DNA of 64,000 bases, from the NCBI GenBank assembly GCA_948144175.1, contig CANXME010002107.1, forward strand, positions 940,501 through 1,004,500. The letters run 5' to 3'. This document shows, piece after piece, positions 1-8,159 of the stretch. Position numbers and translations under genes: made by a program. A model generated the notes under the pieces. It did not search any database and was not told the origin of the DNA. It worked only from the letters and a program-made list of their open reading frames with translations. Numbering within the stretch: position 1 is the first letter of the stretch; every line of letters begins with the position of its first letter. This stretch comes from Closterium sp. NIES-65 (Eukaryota; Streptophyta; Zygnematophyceae; Desmidiales; Closteriaceae).

Positions 1-508
1 CTCATGCGACCACACACTCATGCGACCACACACTCATGCGACCACACACTCATGCGACCACACACTCATGCGACCACACACTCATGCGACCACACACTCA
101 TGCGACCACACACTCATGCGACCACACACTCATGCGACCACACACTCATGCGACCACACACTCATGCGACCACACACTCATGCGACCACACACTCATGCG
201 ACCACACACTCATGCGACCACACACTCATGCGACCACACCTCATGCGACCACACACTCATGCGACCACACACTCATGCGACCACACACTCATGCGACCAC
301 ACACTCATGCGACCACACACTCATGCGACCACACACTCATGCGACCACACACTCATGCGACCACACCCTCATGCGACCACACACTCATGCGACCACACAC
401 TCATGCGACCACACACTCATGCGACCACACACTCATGCGACCACACACTCATGCGACCACACACTCATGCGACCACACACTCATGCGACCACACACTCAT
501 GCGACCAC
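1..508. repeat. 16-bp minisatellite in GT14-A intron 3
   Basis: About 31 head-to-tail copies of a 16-bp unit, CTCATGCGACCACACA, run to the window edge. The copies are almost identical; one copy near 239 is a base short and one near 366 has C for A. Because 16 is not a multiple of 3, all three frames stay open and give Met-Arg-Pro-His-type repeats, which I regard as non-coding. The block lies upstream of a spliceable GT14 exon, so it is most likely intron sequence. Confidence 0.93.
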
Positions 509-988
509 ACCTCGTGCATCACCACACCTCGTGCATCACCACACCTCGTGCATCACCACACCTCGTGCATCACCACACCTCGTGCATCACCACACCTCGT
601 GCATCACCTCACCTCGTGCATCACCACACCTCGTGCATCACCACACCTCGTGCATCACCTCACCTCGTGCATCACCACACCTCGTGCATCACCTCACCTC
701 GTGCATCACCTCACCTCGTGCATCACCTCACCTCGTGCATCACCTCACCTCGTGCATCACCACACCTCGTGCATCACCTCACCTCGTGCATCACCACACC
801 TCGTGCATCACCACACCTCGTGCATCACCTCACCTCGTGCATCACCACACCTCGTGCATCACCTCACCTCGTGCATCACCTCACCTCGTGCATCACCTCA
901 CCTCGTGCATCACCTCACCTCGTGCATCACCACACCTCGTGCATCACCTCACCTCGTGCATCACCTCACCTCGTGCATCACCACACAC
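509..988. repeat. 17-bp minisatellite in GT14-A intron 3
   Basis: About 28 copies of a 17-bp unit, CCTCGTGCATCACCACA, with a CCTCA variant at the 3' end of many units. It abuts the 16-bp array directly and probably shares ancestry with it (CTCATGC against CTCGTGC). The two unit variants are interspersed, which suggests unequal exchange. The array ends about 35 bp before the acceptor of the first visible GT14-A exon. Confidence 0.92.
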
Positions 989-1023
989 ACACCTACATAC
1001 CCGTCCTCTTCCCCCAATCTCAG

Positions 1024-4000
1024 GTGCATTCCCGTGAAGAGCTTCAACTACATCTGGGACTACCTGATGGGCACTCGCTACAGCTTCGTCTCCAGGTGAT
1101 TCCAGGTGGATTCTCAGGTGTTTTTTCCGGTGTCCAGAACATTTCAGGTATCTGGGTGCATTTTGGGGGACTGGACGGATGGAATTATTGTTTCCAATTA
1201 CAGGTGCCTGCCCAGATAGTAGGCTCAGCTCAGGTGCTGGTTGGAAGGCTCAGGTGCTGGTTGGAAGGCTCAGGTGCTCTTTAGAATGCTCAGGTGACTC
1301 CTTCGTTCTTCCCTCGCCTGCTTTTTCACCGTCTTCCCAGTGTGCTTGGGATACTGCATAATTCCTCCTCCTTTCTCTCCCTCCCTTCCCCCCCCCCCCT
1401 CCTCCTCCCCCTCGTCGCTCCCTTCCTCGCTGTCCTCCCGTCCCATCTTTCCTCCTTTCGCTTCTCCTCTCCTCTCGCCCCTCGCCCCTCGCCCCTCGCC
1501 CCTCTCCTTTCGCCCCTCGCCCTTCCTCTAGCCGTGCAGCTTCTTCATCGATCACTCGGTGTGCTCTGGCCAGTACGACAAGCACATGCGTTTTCAGACG
1601 TTTTAAATATCATCTCTCCACTCACCCCTCCTCGCCCCTCACCCCTCCTCGCCCCTCACCCCTCCTCGCCCCTCACCCCTCCTCGCGCCTTGCCCCTCCT
1701 CGCCCCTCAACCCACCTCGCCCCTCAACCCTCCTCGCCCCTCAACCCTCCTCGCCCCTCAACCCTCCTCGCCCCTCAACCCTCCTCGCCCCTCAACCCTC
1801 CTCGCCCCTCACTCCTCCTTGCCCCTCAACCCTCCTCGCCCCTCAACCCTCCTCGCCCCTCACCCCTCCTCGCGCCTTGCCCCTCCTATCGCTGTGCAGC
1901 TTCTTCATTGATCGCCCGGTGTGCTCTGGCCGGTACGACAAGCACATGCAGCCCAAGATCACACTCAGCCAGTGGCGGAAGGGGTCGCAGGTGAGAGGGG
2001 AGGGCAGGGGAAGCAAGGGCGGGTGGGGGAGTAATGCCTAGAGGCATGGGAACAGGCGTCAATGTGAAGAGAGGGGTGGGGTACGACTGTATTTGAGGCG
2101 CCTCAAAATGCACATGCAGCCCAGGATCACGCTCAGCCGGTGTGCTCTGGCCGGTACGACAAGCACATGCAGCCCAGGATCACGCTTAGCCGGTGGCGGA
2201 AGGGGTCGCAGGTGAGTGCAGATGAGGGGGGAGGGCACGCAAGCCGTAAGAGGAGCAATAGAGTAGTGACGGTCGGAGTCGGGAGAACAGGGGTCATGGG
2301 TCGGAGAGGGGAGGAGTTACCAGAAGCGCATGCAGTGCAAGCAAGATCACGCTCAGCCAGTGGCGGAAGATGTGTTTTTTTTAGAATTGCCTTGACTCAT
2401 GTTCGAAGGGCTGCAGTGGTTGAATGAACGCTTAGCAAAGGAACAACAGTGAAAAAATTTAGTGAAAAAACGCAGATCTGAAAAACCCTTAGCTTTCGAA
2501 AAGCCTCCTTGCGTAAACTAGTTTCCGCGGATGGGTGAACCCAATCACGTCTTCATCAGTACAGCACAATTCGGAACTCCAGTGGCGGAAGATGTGTTTT
2601 TTGAGAATTCTCAAAAACCAAGACCGTACGCTCGACCATATCACCCTACCAGAAGCACATATGATACGAGCTGGTTTTTGAGAATTCTCAAAAACCACAC
2701 GCTCGACCATATCACCCTACCAGAAGCACGTATGATACGAGCTGGTTTTTGAGAATTCTCAAAAACCAAAACCACACGCTCGACCATATCACCCTACCAG
2801 AAGCACGTGCAGTGCATGGTCTTGCTCAGCCAGAGGCGGACGGGGTCTCAGATGATGGGGGAGCAGGGGCAGTTAGATGAAAGTAGGAGTTATGAGTAGA
2901 GGTGAGGGAAAAGGGTGAAGGGTAGGGTAGGTGCGGGGTGGAGATACGACGAGTACATGCAGCGAAAGATTAACGCTTAGCCAGAGGCGGAGGGGGCCTC
3001 AGGTGAGGGGAAGGGCAGGTGATGGGATAAGGGAAGGCATGGAAGAAGGTTCAGAGGTAACGGAAAAGGGCGGAGGGAGGGCAGGTGAGAGGTGGTGGTA
3101 CGACAAGAAAAGCACATGCAGCCAAGAATATTGCTTAATTAGTGGAAGGGGTTGCATGTGAGGGGCGTGTAGTGAGTCGATTTTTGAGTCGACTAAAAAA
3201 TCGACTAATTAGTGGAAGGGGTTGTATGTGAGGGGCGGAGGGCAGGTGAGGGATCACGCGCAGAAGAGATGGCATTTATATTGCATATCCAGTGTAGTTA
3301 TTGTCTGTAATGTCGTGTGTGTGTGTGGCATGTGTCACTTTACTTGCTGTGTTTTGATCATGGCATGCGTAACTCGTGTGGAACATGGCGTGGCATGGCA
3401 TGACATGTTTTTTAACGTGCAAACGATGCGCGAGCATGGCGTGGCATGGCGCTTACATGGGGGCATGTCATGGCAAAAGCATGTGGGCATGGCATGGCAC
3501 GTTTGTGAATGTGCACATGATGTGCAAGCATGGCGTGTCTTGTTACATGGATGTGGGCATGGCACATGCATGTGGGCATGGGACATGCATGTGGGCATGG
3601 CACATGCATGTGGGCATGGCACATGCATGTGGGCATGGCACATGCATGTGGGCATGGCACATGCATGTGGGCATGGGACATGCATATGGGTATGGCAGTG
3701 GTTTGCGGCCACGAGGCGGCATGTGAACATCATCATCGATGACGACAGCATTCATGCACTCTTCCAAAAGTACTGCCGGGTGAGTCCCTTCAACCCTGTT
3801 TTTGAAGCGTCTTAAACGTTTTGTCTTTCTCAAAGGCGGCATGTGAACATCATCATCGATGACGACAGCATTCACACACTCTTCCAAAAGTACTGCCGTG
3901 TGACTCAACAAAGTCCGTCGGCCTTACTCTCAAGTAGTCCAGTAGGGAAGGAGTCCCTTCACTCGTATAATTACAATTTGAGATGTCTCAAAAACGGCAT

Positions 4001-7000
4001 GTCAACATAATCATCGATGACGACACCATTCACACACTATTCCAAAAGTACTGCCGGGTGAGTCCCTCAGCTTCTCTTCACCCCTGTCACCTTGCCTCTC
4101 TTGTCACCTTGCCTCTCTTGTCACCTTGCCTCTCTTGTCACCTTGCCTCTCTTGTCACCTTGCCTCTCTTGTCACCTTGCCTCTCTTGTCACCTTGCCTC
4201 TCTTGTCACCTTGCCTCTCTTGTCACCTTGCCTCTCTTGTCACCTTGCCTCTCTTGTCACCTTGCCTCTCTTGTCACCTTGCCTCTCTTGTCACCTTGCC
4301 TCTCTTGTCACCTTGCCTCTCTTGTCACCTTGCCTCTCTTGTCACCTTGCCTCTCTTGTCACCTTGCCTCTCTTGTCACCTTGCCTCTCTTGTCACCTTG
4401 CCTCTCTTGTCACCTTGCCTCTCTTGTCACCTTGCCTCTCTTGTCACCTTGCCTCTCTTGTCACCTCAACACAAGCTGTTCCTCAACTAAACACCATTTC
4501 TTTGGTCTACTCTCCCATGCCTGTCTGCCGTCTCTTTCGCTTGGGCCAATGGCAGGGCGACAAGTGGCATCACCACTGCTACGCGGATGAACACTACATT
4601 CCAACCCTTCTCAATGTGCGCTCCTTTCTTCACTCCTGCTCCTCGTCTTGCTGCTCTTGCCCCTCCCCACTTGCTCCGCTTGCTCCTCATAACCCCCTTG
4701 CTCTTCTTTCTCCTCTTGTTCCTCCTTTTCCCGATCTGAACACACTGTCATGTTCGTATGCCGTCCAAAAACCACTCTTCCTCCTCTCCCTCCTCTCCCT
4801 GCACGTTTCCTGTGTCTCTCTCCTCTCTCCCTCTCTCTTTCCCGGCAGATTCAGGTCCTGGACAGATGGCCAACAGCATATGGAACTAACTCTTGAGAAT
4901 TCACAAAAGAGACTAATTGCCAACCGCATGATAACCTTTAGATTTTACGCACACATTACCTCGTCCGCTGTCTCTCTTCTTCTCCTCTCCCGCAACAGAT
5001 AAAGGAGCCCAGTCGAGTGGCCAACCGCACCATCACCTATGTGGACTTTCCTCCCCTGCAGCAGCACCCCACCTCCTTCCTGCCTCCCAACGTCACTGAG
5101 GACCTCTTTCAGAACATCACAGTGAGTAGGGAGGGCTTGTGCAGGGCGTGTGTTGAGCATGTACTGGGCGTGTGTTGAGCGTGTACTGGGCGTGTGTTGA
5201 GCGTGTGCGGGGCGTGTGTTGAGCGTGTACTGGGCGTGTGTTGGTGCTTACGGGGAAGCAGCAGCACCCCACCTCCTTCCTGCCTCCCAACATCGCAGAG
5301 GACCTCTTTCAGAACATCACAGTGAGTTGAGAAGAGGGGAGGAGGGGAGAGGTTGGAAGAGTGGGGAAGGAATGTGCATGAGTGAGCGGAGGGATTTTCT
5401 ACCCTGCAGCAGCACCCCACCTCCTTCCTCCCTCCCAACATCACAGAGGACCTCTTTCAGAACATCGCAGTGTGTTGAAAAGGCGTGTGTTGGGCATGTG
5501 CTGGCTATGTCTTGGTGTAACCGAGGAATCGGCAGCTCCCCACGTCCTTCCTCCCTCCCAGCATCACTGCGAGGTGATTTTTGAGTCGACCCATGTCCTT
5601 CGACTCAAAAGTCCTTCCTCCCTCCCAGCATCACTGCGGACCTCTTTCAGAACTTCACAGTGAGTAGGGGGGAGGTGGGGAAGGTGGGGAAGAGTGGGGA
5701 AGAGTGGGAATGTGCATGTTTGGAGGGCTTCCCTCCCCTGCAGCAGCACCCCACGTCCTTCCTCCCTCCCAGAATCACTGCGGACCTCTTTCAGAACTTC
5801 ACAGTGATTGGAGGGGTACGAAGATGTTCTGCTTGCTCCCTTGCCACCCTGTCTCTGCTTGCTCCCATGCCATCCTGTCTCTGCTTGTTCTCACCATCCT
5901 GTCTCTGTCCGCACCCCTTTGTGCTTCCATGTGTGTTGTCTCTGTCCGCACCCCTTTGTGCTTCCATGTGTGTTGTCTCTGTCCGCACCCCTTTGTGCTT
6001 CCATGTGTGTTGTCTCTGTCCGCACCCCTTTGTGCTTCCATGTGTGTTGTCTCTGTCCGCACCCCTTTGTGCTTCCATGTGTGTTGTCTCTGTCCGCACC
6101 CCTTTGTGCTTCCATGTGTGTTGTCTCTGTCCGCACCCCTTTGTGCTTCCATGTGTGTTGTCTCTGTCCGCACCCCTTTGTGCTTCCATGTGTGTTGTCT
6201 CTGTCCGCACCCCTTTGTGCTTCCATGTGTGTTGTCTCTGTCCGCACCCCTTTGTGCTTCCATGTGTGTTGTCTCTGTCCGCACCCCTTTGTGCTTCCAT
6301 GTGTGTTGTCTCTGTCCGCACCCCTTTGTGCTTCCATGTGTGTTTTCTCTGCCGTTTTCTCTGTCCTTATCCCTCCCGTGTCTCAGGAGCCCCTGGACTA
6401 CAGTTGCAGCAACGTGGCTGTACAAGCTGCCGCTAAACTCATCTCAACCGCACTTCAACTCATCCATGCCCCCCGTGTGCGCCCTTGTGTGCTGTCTCTC
6501 TCTCCCATGTTTCAGGAGCCCCTTGACTACAGTCTCATCAATGTGGTTGTGAGTCGCCTGCTGCTCTTGACCTTCGGCTCTTATCCTCTTAGCCTCTTAT
6601 CCTCTTAGCCTCTTAACCTTCGCCTCTTATCCTCTTAGCCTCGTATCCTCTACCGTCACTTCGTCACGATTCAGGAGCCCCTTGACTACAGTCTCGTGAA
6701 TGTGGTTATGAGTCGCCTGCTGCTCTTGAATTTCGACTCTTGGTCTCTTACCCTCTCTTCTCTTCCCCTATTAGGCTCTTGACCTCGTAGCCTCTGCCCT
6801 TGTCTCTGTTTCTCTACAGTCCATCTGGCCTCCATGCATCACTGCTTCCAATCCAAGGCAGCCCAAACAATGTCCCTCACCATCGCTGCTGTGGAACCTA
6901 TTCCACTTCACATTCTTTTCCCAACACCATATACTGGATGTTTCAAAAGTACAGTGTTTTGTTTTCGTTAAATCTATCAGATTCCATGTGTATTCCACAC

Positions 7001-7611
7001 CTCTGCAGTTGAAATGCAATCAGCACAAATGGCCTGACAACAATGTGTCTCCTTCCTGTGCCCTGTGCTGCGCTCATGTACCCGTCTCTTCACCATTTTT
7101 CCCGCCGGACCATCTCTATCAGGAGCATCGAGAAAAGACTCCTCAGAGTGTAAGTGTTCATTGTGGGATGAAATGGGGGGGTGCGGGGGAAGGGGGAGGA
7201 GAGGAAAGGGAGAGGGGGAAGGTGGGAGAGGAGGGGAGGGGGTGGGTTGGGAGAGAGGTGGAGAGGGGAGAATGAGTGGATGGTGGAGTGTGGGAGGAAT
7301 CAGGGGGGTTTGAAGAGGTAGAAAGAGGAATCCTAGGCAAAATGAGGAGCAGGGCAGGGGGATTGGATTGGTAGGGAGAGGAAGTGAGAGTCAAATGATT
7401 AGGAGTGTGTTGAGATTTATTTTGGTGGAGTGATTGAAAGGGCTGAGAGAGACTGGATTTCTGTCCTTGTTTGTTGTCTCGGCTGCAGGCGTACACGCTA
7501 CCATGCTCTTTAAATGGAAAGAAGCGCACCTGCTTTTTGTTTGCGCGGAAATTTCCACCCAGTGCCCTCCCTGCCCTGCTGTCCCTCTCCGAGGACATTT
7601 TAGGGTATTGA
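1024..7611 (+). CDS. GT14-A: Core-2/I-branching (DUF266) glycosyltransferase, 3' eight exons
   Basis: This is the C-terminal part of a plant-type GT14 glycosyltransferase, probably a Golgi type II membrane enzyme that transfers a sugar to glycans; the substrate cannot be read from sequence. Best exons, numbered by copy B: 4 (1024-1095), 5 (1900-1990), 6 (3699-3779), 7 (4556-4615), 8 (4999-5121), 9 (6387-6419 or 6516-6548), 10 (7123-7149), 11 (7489-7611, stop TGA). Lengths 72, 91, 81, 60, 123, 33, 27 and 123 match copy B exactly, and every junction has AG/GT. Family signatures are visible: a CIPVKS start, a WRKGSQ-WF junction, a DEHYIPT motif and an NRTITYVDF motif. Exons 1-3 lie off the window. 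The span is 6.6 kb against 2.0 kb in copy B because the introns hold minisatellites and exon fragments. Whether the gene is still expressed is unknown, but each principal exon is open. Confidence 0.85.
1540..1590 (+). pseudogene. GT14-A exon 5 fragment, 5' part
   Basis: This copy has the acceptor context GTGCAG and the first 51 bases of exon 5, nearly identical to 1900-1950. It then breaks off after AGCACATGCG into TTTTCAGACGTTTTAAA, a degenerate member of the palindrome family described below. It has no donor and cannot be a full exon. Confidence 0.8.
1619..1878. repeat. 17-bp pyrimidine-rich minisatellite between exon 5 copies
   Basis: About 15 copies of CCTCCTCGCCCCTCAAC and its CACC variant. 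It lies between the truncated exon 5 copy at 1540 and the full exon 5 at 1900. A shorter CCTCGCCC array sits at about 1478-1530. The C-rich run may double as the polypyrimidine tract of the exon 5 acceptor. Confidence 0.9.
2092..2107. repeat. Palindrome with GGCGCC core
   Basis: A 16-bp perfect palindrome, TTTGAGGCGCCTCAAA, directly before an exon 5 fragment that starts at 2111. Its arms match the EcoRI-core family but its centre is GCGC. Confidence 0.85.
2111..2211 (+). pseudogene. GT14-A exon 5 duplicate fragments
   Basis: Two overlapping partial copies of exon 5 are joined here: 2111-2138 (from CACATGCAGCCCAGG) and 2139-2211 (from the CTCTGGCCGGTACGAC stretch to the GTCGCAG|GTGAGT donor). 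The first begins directly after the palindrome at 2092-2107. Neither has an acceptor, so this is a duplication remnant with an intact 5' splice site. Confidence 0.8.
2598..2767. repeat. Three EcoRI-core palindromes
   Basis: Perfect palindromes lie at 2598-2617 (20 bp), 2673-2696 (24 bp) and 2744-2767 (24 bp), all with half-site TTTTTGAG and core AATT, GAGAATTCTC at the centre. They alternate with a repeated stretch containing CCATATCACCCTACCAGAAGCAC. Related palindromes with other cores lie elsewhere in the gene. They mark joints between exon 5 fragments. Confidence 0.9.
3176..3205. repeat. 30-bp near-palindrome with GTCGAC core
   Basis: Arms GTCGATTTTT and AAAAAATCGAC flank a central GTCGAC, with a single mismatched pair in 30 bp. 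It lies between two copies of the CTAATTAGTGGAAGGGGTTG stretch derived from exon 5. Confidence 0.85.
3540..3690. repeat. 19-bp minisatellite before GT14-A exon 6
   Basis: Seven to eight copies of ACATGCATGTGGGCATGGC. The array ends only about 10 bp from the exon 6 acceptor (GGTATGGCAG|TGG), so the branch point and pyrimidine tract of this intron are unusual. Upstream, 3360-3540 holds a looser GTGGCATGGC-rich stretch of the same character. Confidence 0.9.
3836..4057 (+). pseudogene. Two extra copies of GT14-A exon 6
   Basis: Partial copies of exon 6 lie at about 3836-3898 and 3995-4057. Both start at the same internal point of the exon (CGGCATGTGAAC / CGGCATGTCAAC) and run to a good donor (CCGT|GTGACT and CCGG|GTGAGT). 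Both encode the HVNIIIDDD...LFQKYCR segment with few changes. Both are preceded by palindrome-family sequence (TTTCTCAAAGG and TTTGAGATGTCTCAAAA). They lack the first 18 or so bases and a clear acceptor. Confidence 0.82.
4085..4468. repeat. 17-bp minisatellite in GT14-A intron 6
   Basis: About 22 nearly perfect copies of TGTCACCTTGCCTCTCT. All three + frames are open through the array because 17 is not divisible by 3; the resulting Leu/Ser/Cys-rich translations are not taken as protein. It lies between the exon 6 copies and exon 7. Confidence 0.95.
5140..5245. repeat. 20-bp GT-rich repeat in GT14-A intron 8
   Basis: About five copies of GTGTTGAGCGTGTACTGGGC follow the exon 8 donor. A related stretch at about 5476-5510 (GGCGTGTGTTGGGCATGTGC) follows another exon 8 fragment, so this intron DNA was duplicated together with the exon end. 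Confidence 0.85.
5256..5803 (+). pseudogene. Five extra copies of the GT14-A exon 8 3' end
   Basis: Fragments of exon 8 occur at about 5259-5321, 5395-5469, 5531-5572, 5611-5659 and 5729-5803. The first, second and fifth keep an internal CTGCAG or GCAG and a GT donor, bounding a 60-bp, phase-0 segment that starts QHPTSFLPP. The third and fourth are truncated and meet at the hairpin at 5579-5610. Only the exon at 4999 has the true acceptor. These could be decoys, alternative mini-exons or simple debris. Confidence 0.8.
5579..5610. repeat. Hairpin with TTTTGAGTCGA arms
   Basis: An 11-bp perfect inverted repeat (TTTTGAGTCGA and TCGACTCAAAA) with a 10-nt loop CCCATGTCCT. It sits exactly between two truncated exon 8 fragments, the same position other members of this palindrome family occupy. 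Confidence 0.88.
5897..6344. repeat. 37-bp minisatellite in GT14-A intron 8
   Basis: About 12 copies of a 37-bp unit that contains TCTGTCCGCACCCCTTTGTG and CTTCCATGTGTGTTG. All six frames are open or nearly so, which gives artefactual Cys/Val-rich and His/Lys/Gly-rich translations. The array ends about 40 bp before the first exon 9 copy. Confidence 0.95.
6387..6707 (+). repeat. Tandem triplication of GT14-A exon 9 (33 bp)
   Basis: Three 33-bp exon copies lie at 6387-6419, 6516-6548 and 6675-6707, each after TCAG. They encode EPLDYSCSNVA, EPLDYSLINVV and EPLDYSLVNVV. The first two are followed by GT; in the third the donor reads ATGAGT, so it is probably unusable. Each is phase 0 on both sides, so using either or both valid copies keeps the frame. 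Copy B has a single exon 9. Confidence 0.85.
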
Positions 7612-7793
7612 TTGCCTCGTAGAACCAAGCACCCGCGCAGTGAAATTTGCGCATTATTGCACGCTTCGAAGTTAGACTGTTTTGTAACAAATGTTTTTTT
7701 GTTCCACTGCCGCATTTAAATGCCAACACTGGTACCTGTCTTTCAGATCTTAATTCATTTTCATAAGCAAGGATGCATATCTTGCAAACAATG
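7612..7793 (+). other. 3' flank / 3' UTR of GT14-A
   Basis: AT-richer DNA between the GT14-A stop codon and the Gyp-1 LTR. No canonical AATAAA is visible. I see no other feature. Confidence 0.5.
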
Positions 7794-8135
7794 TGTTACG
7801 AGTGCAATTGAGTGAACAAACGAGAAATGCACTATCGAAGCAATAGTACGATGAGCGAAGGCATGAGCGAAGAATATGTAGCGAAACTACAGTGGTAACG
7901 GTAATTGACTGTGGTTGTCGCGCGACGAGCCTGGGACTGAGGTTGGGAAAAGTGTCGAAGCGGAGGCCCGGAGCGCGGGTTACCCACCGAGCCGTGAGGT
8001 CGGGGTGCGATGTGCGAAGGTGGCGGGCGGATTGTCGATTCGAGGGTTGCGAGTGGTAACGGTGCTGACTGTGGTGCTACAGTGATGTACGCGTTGAGCA
8101 GGGACGCGAAGTAAGGAAAAGGAATTTTCCTTACA
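7794..8135 (-). repeat. Gyp-1 3' LTR
   Basis: This 342-bp LTR begins TGTTACGAGTGC and ends TCCTTACA on the + strand, so on the element strand it is TGTAAGG...CGTAACA. A run of C on the + strand next to it (8140-8149) is the polypurine tract. The same LTR family occurs at 19,658-19,952 and 31,946-32,278. Confidence 0.9.
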
Positions 8136-8159
8136 CTAACCCCCCCCCCTAAGGAGGTC

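Larger units (their letters stand above)
2328..3240 (+). pseudogene. Array of further exon 5 / donor fragments in GT14-A intron 5
   Basis: At least five more degenerate copies of the exon 5 3' end occur: about 2328-2370, 2579-2592, 2800-2853, 2936-3001 (with a GTGAGG donor), 3091-3163, and a stub near 3208-3230. Each retains part of the AGCACATGCAG...AGTGGCGGAAGGGG block. Flanking intron DNA (GGGAGGGCAGGTGA-type) was copied with them. In-frame stops and lost donors show most cannot be coding. Confidence 0.7.

Noticed and set aside
1..1300. Three long overlapping + frames through the first kilobase
   Set aside because: They are read through 16- and 17-bp tandem repeats whose length is not a multiple of 3, so all frames stay open. 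The only real coding part is the 72-bp exon at 1024.
4085..4468. Regular direct repeats as a CRISPR array
   Set aside because: Units are contiguous with no unique spacers, there are no cas genes, and the sequence is eukaryotic.
5790..6425. Minus-strand frames through the 37-bp repeat (His/Lys/Gly-rich)
   Set aside because: They are antisense to a minisatellite inside an intron of a well-defined + strand gene.
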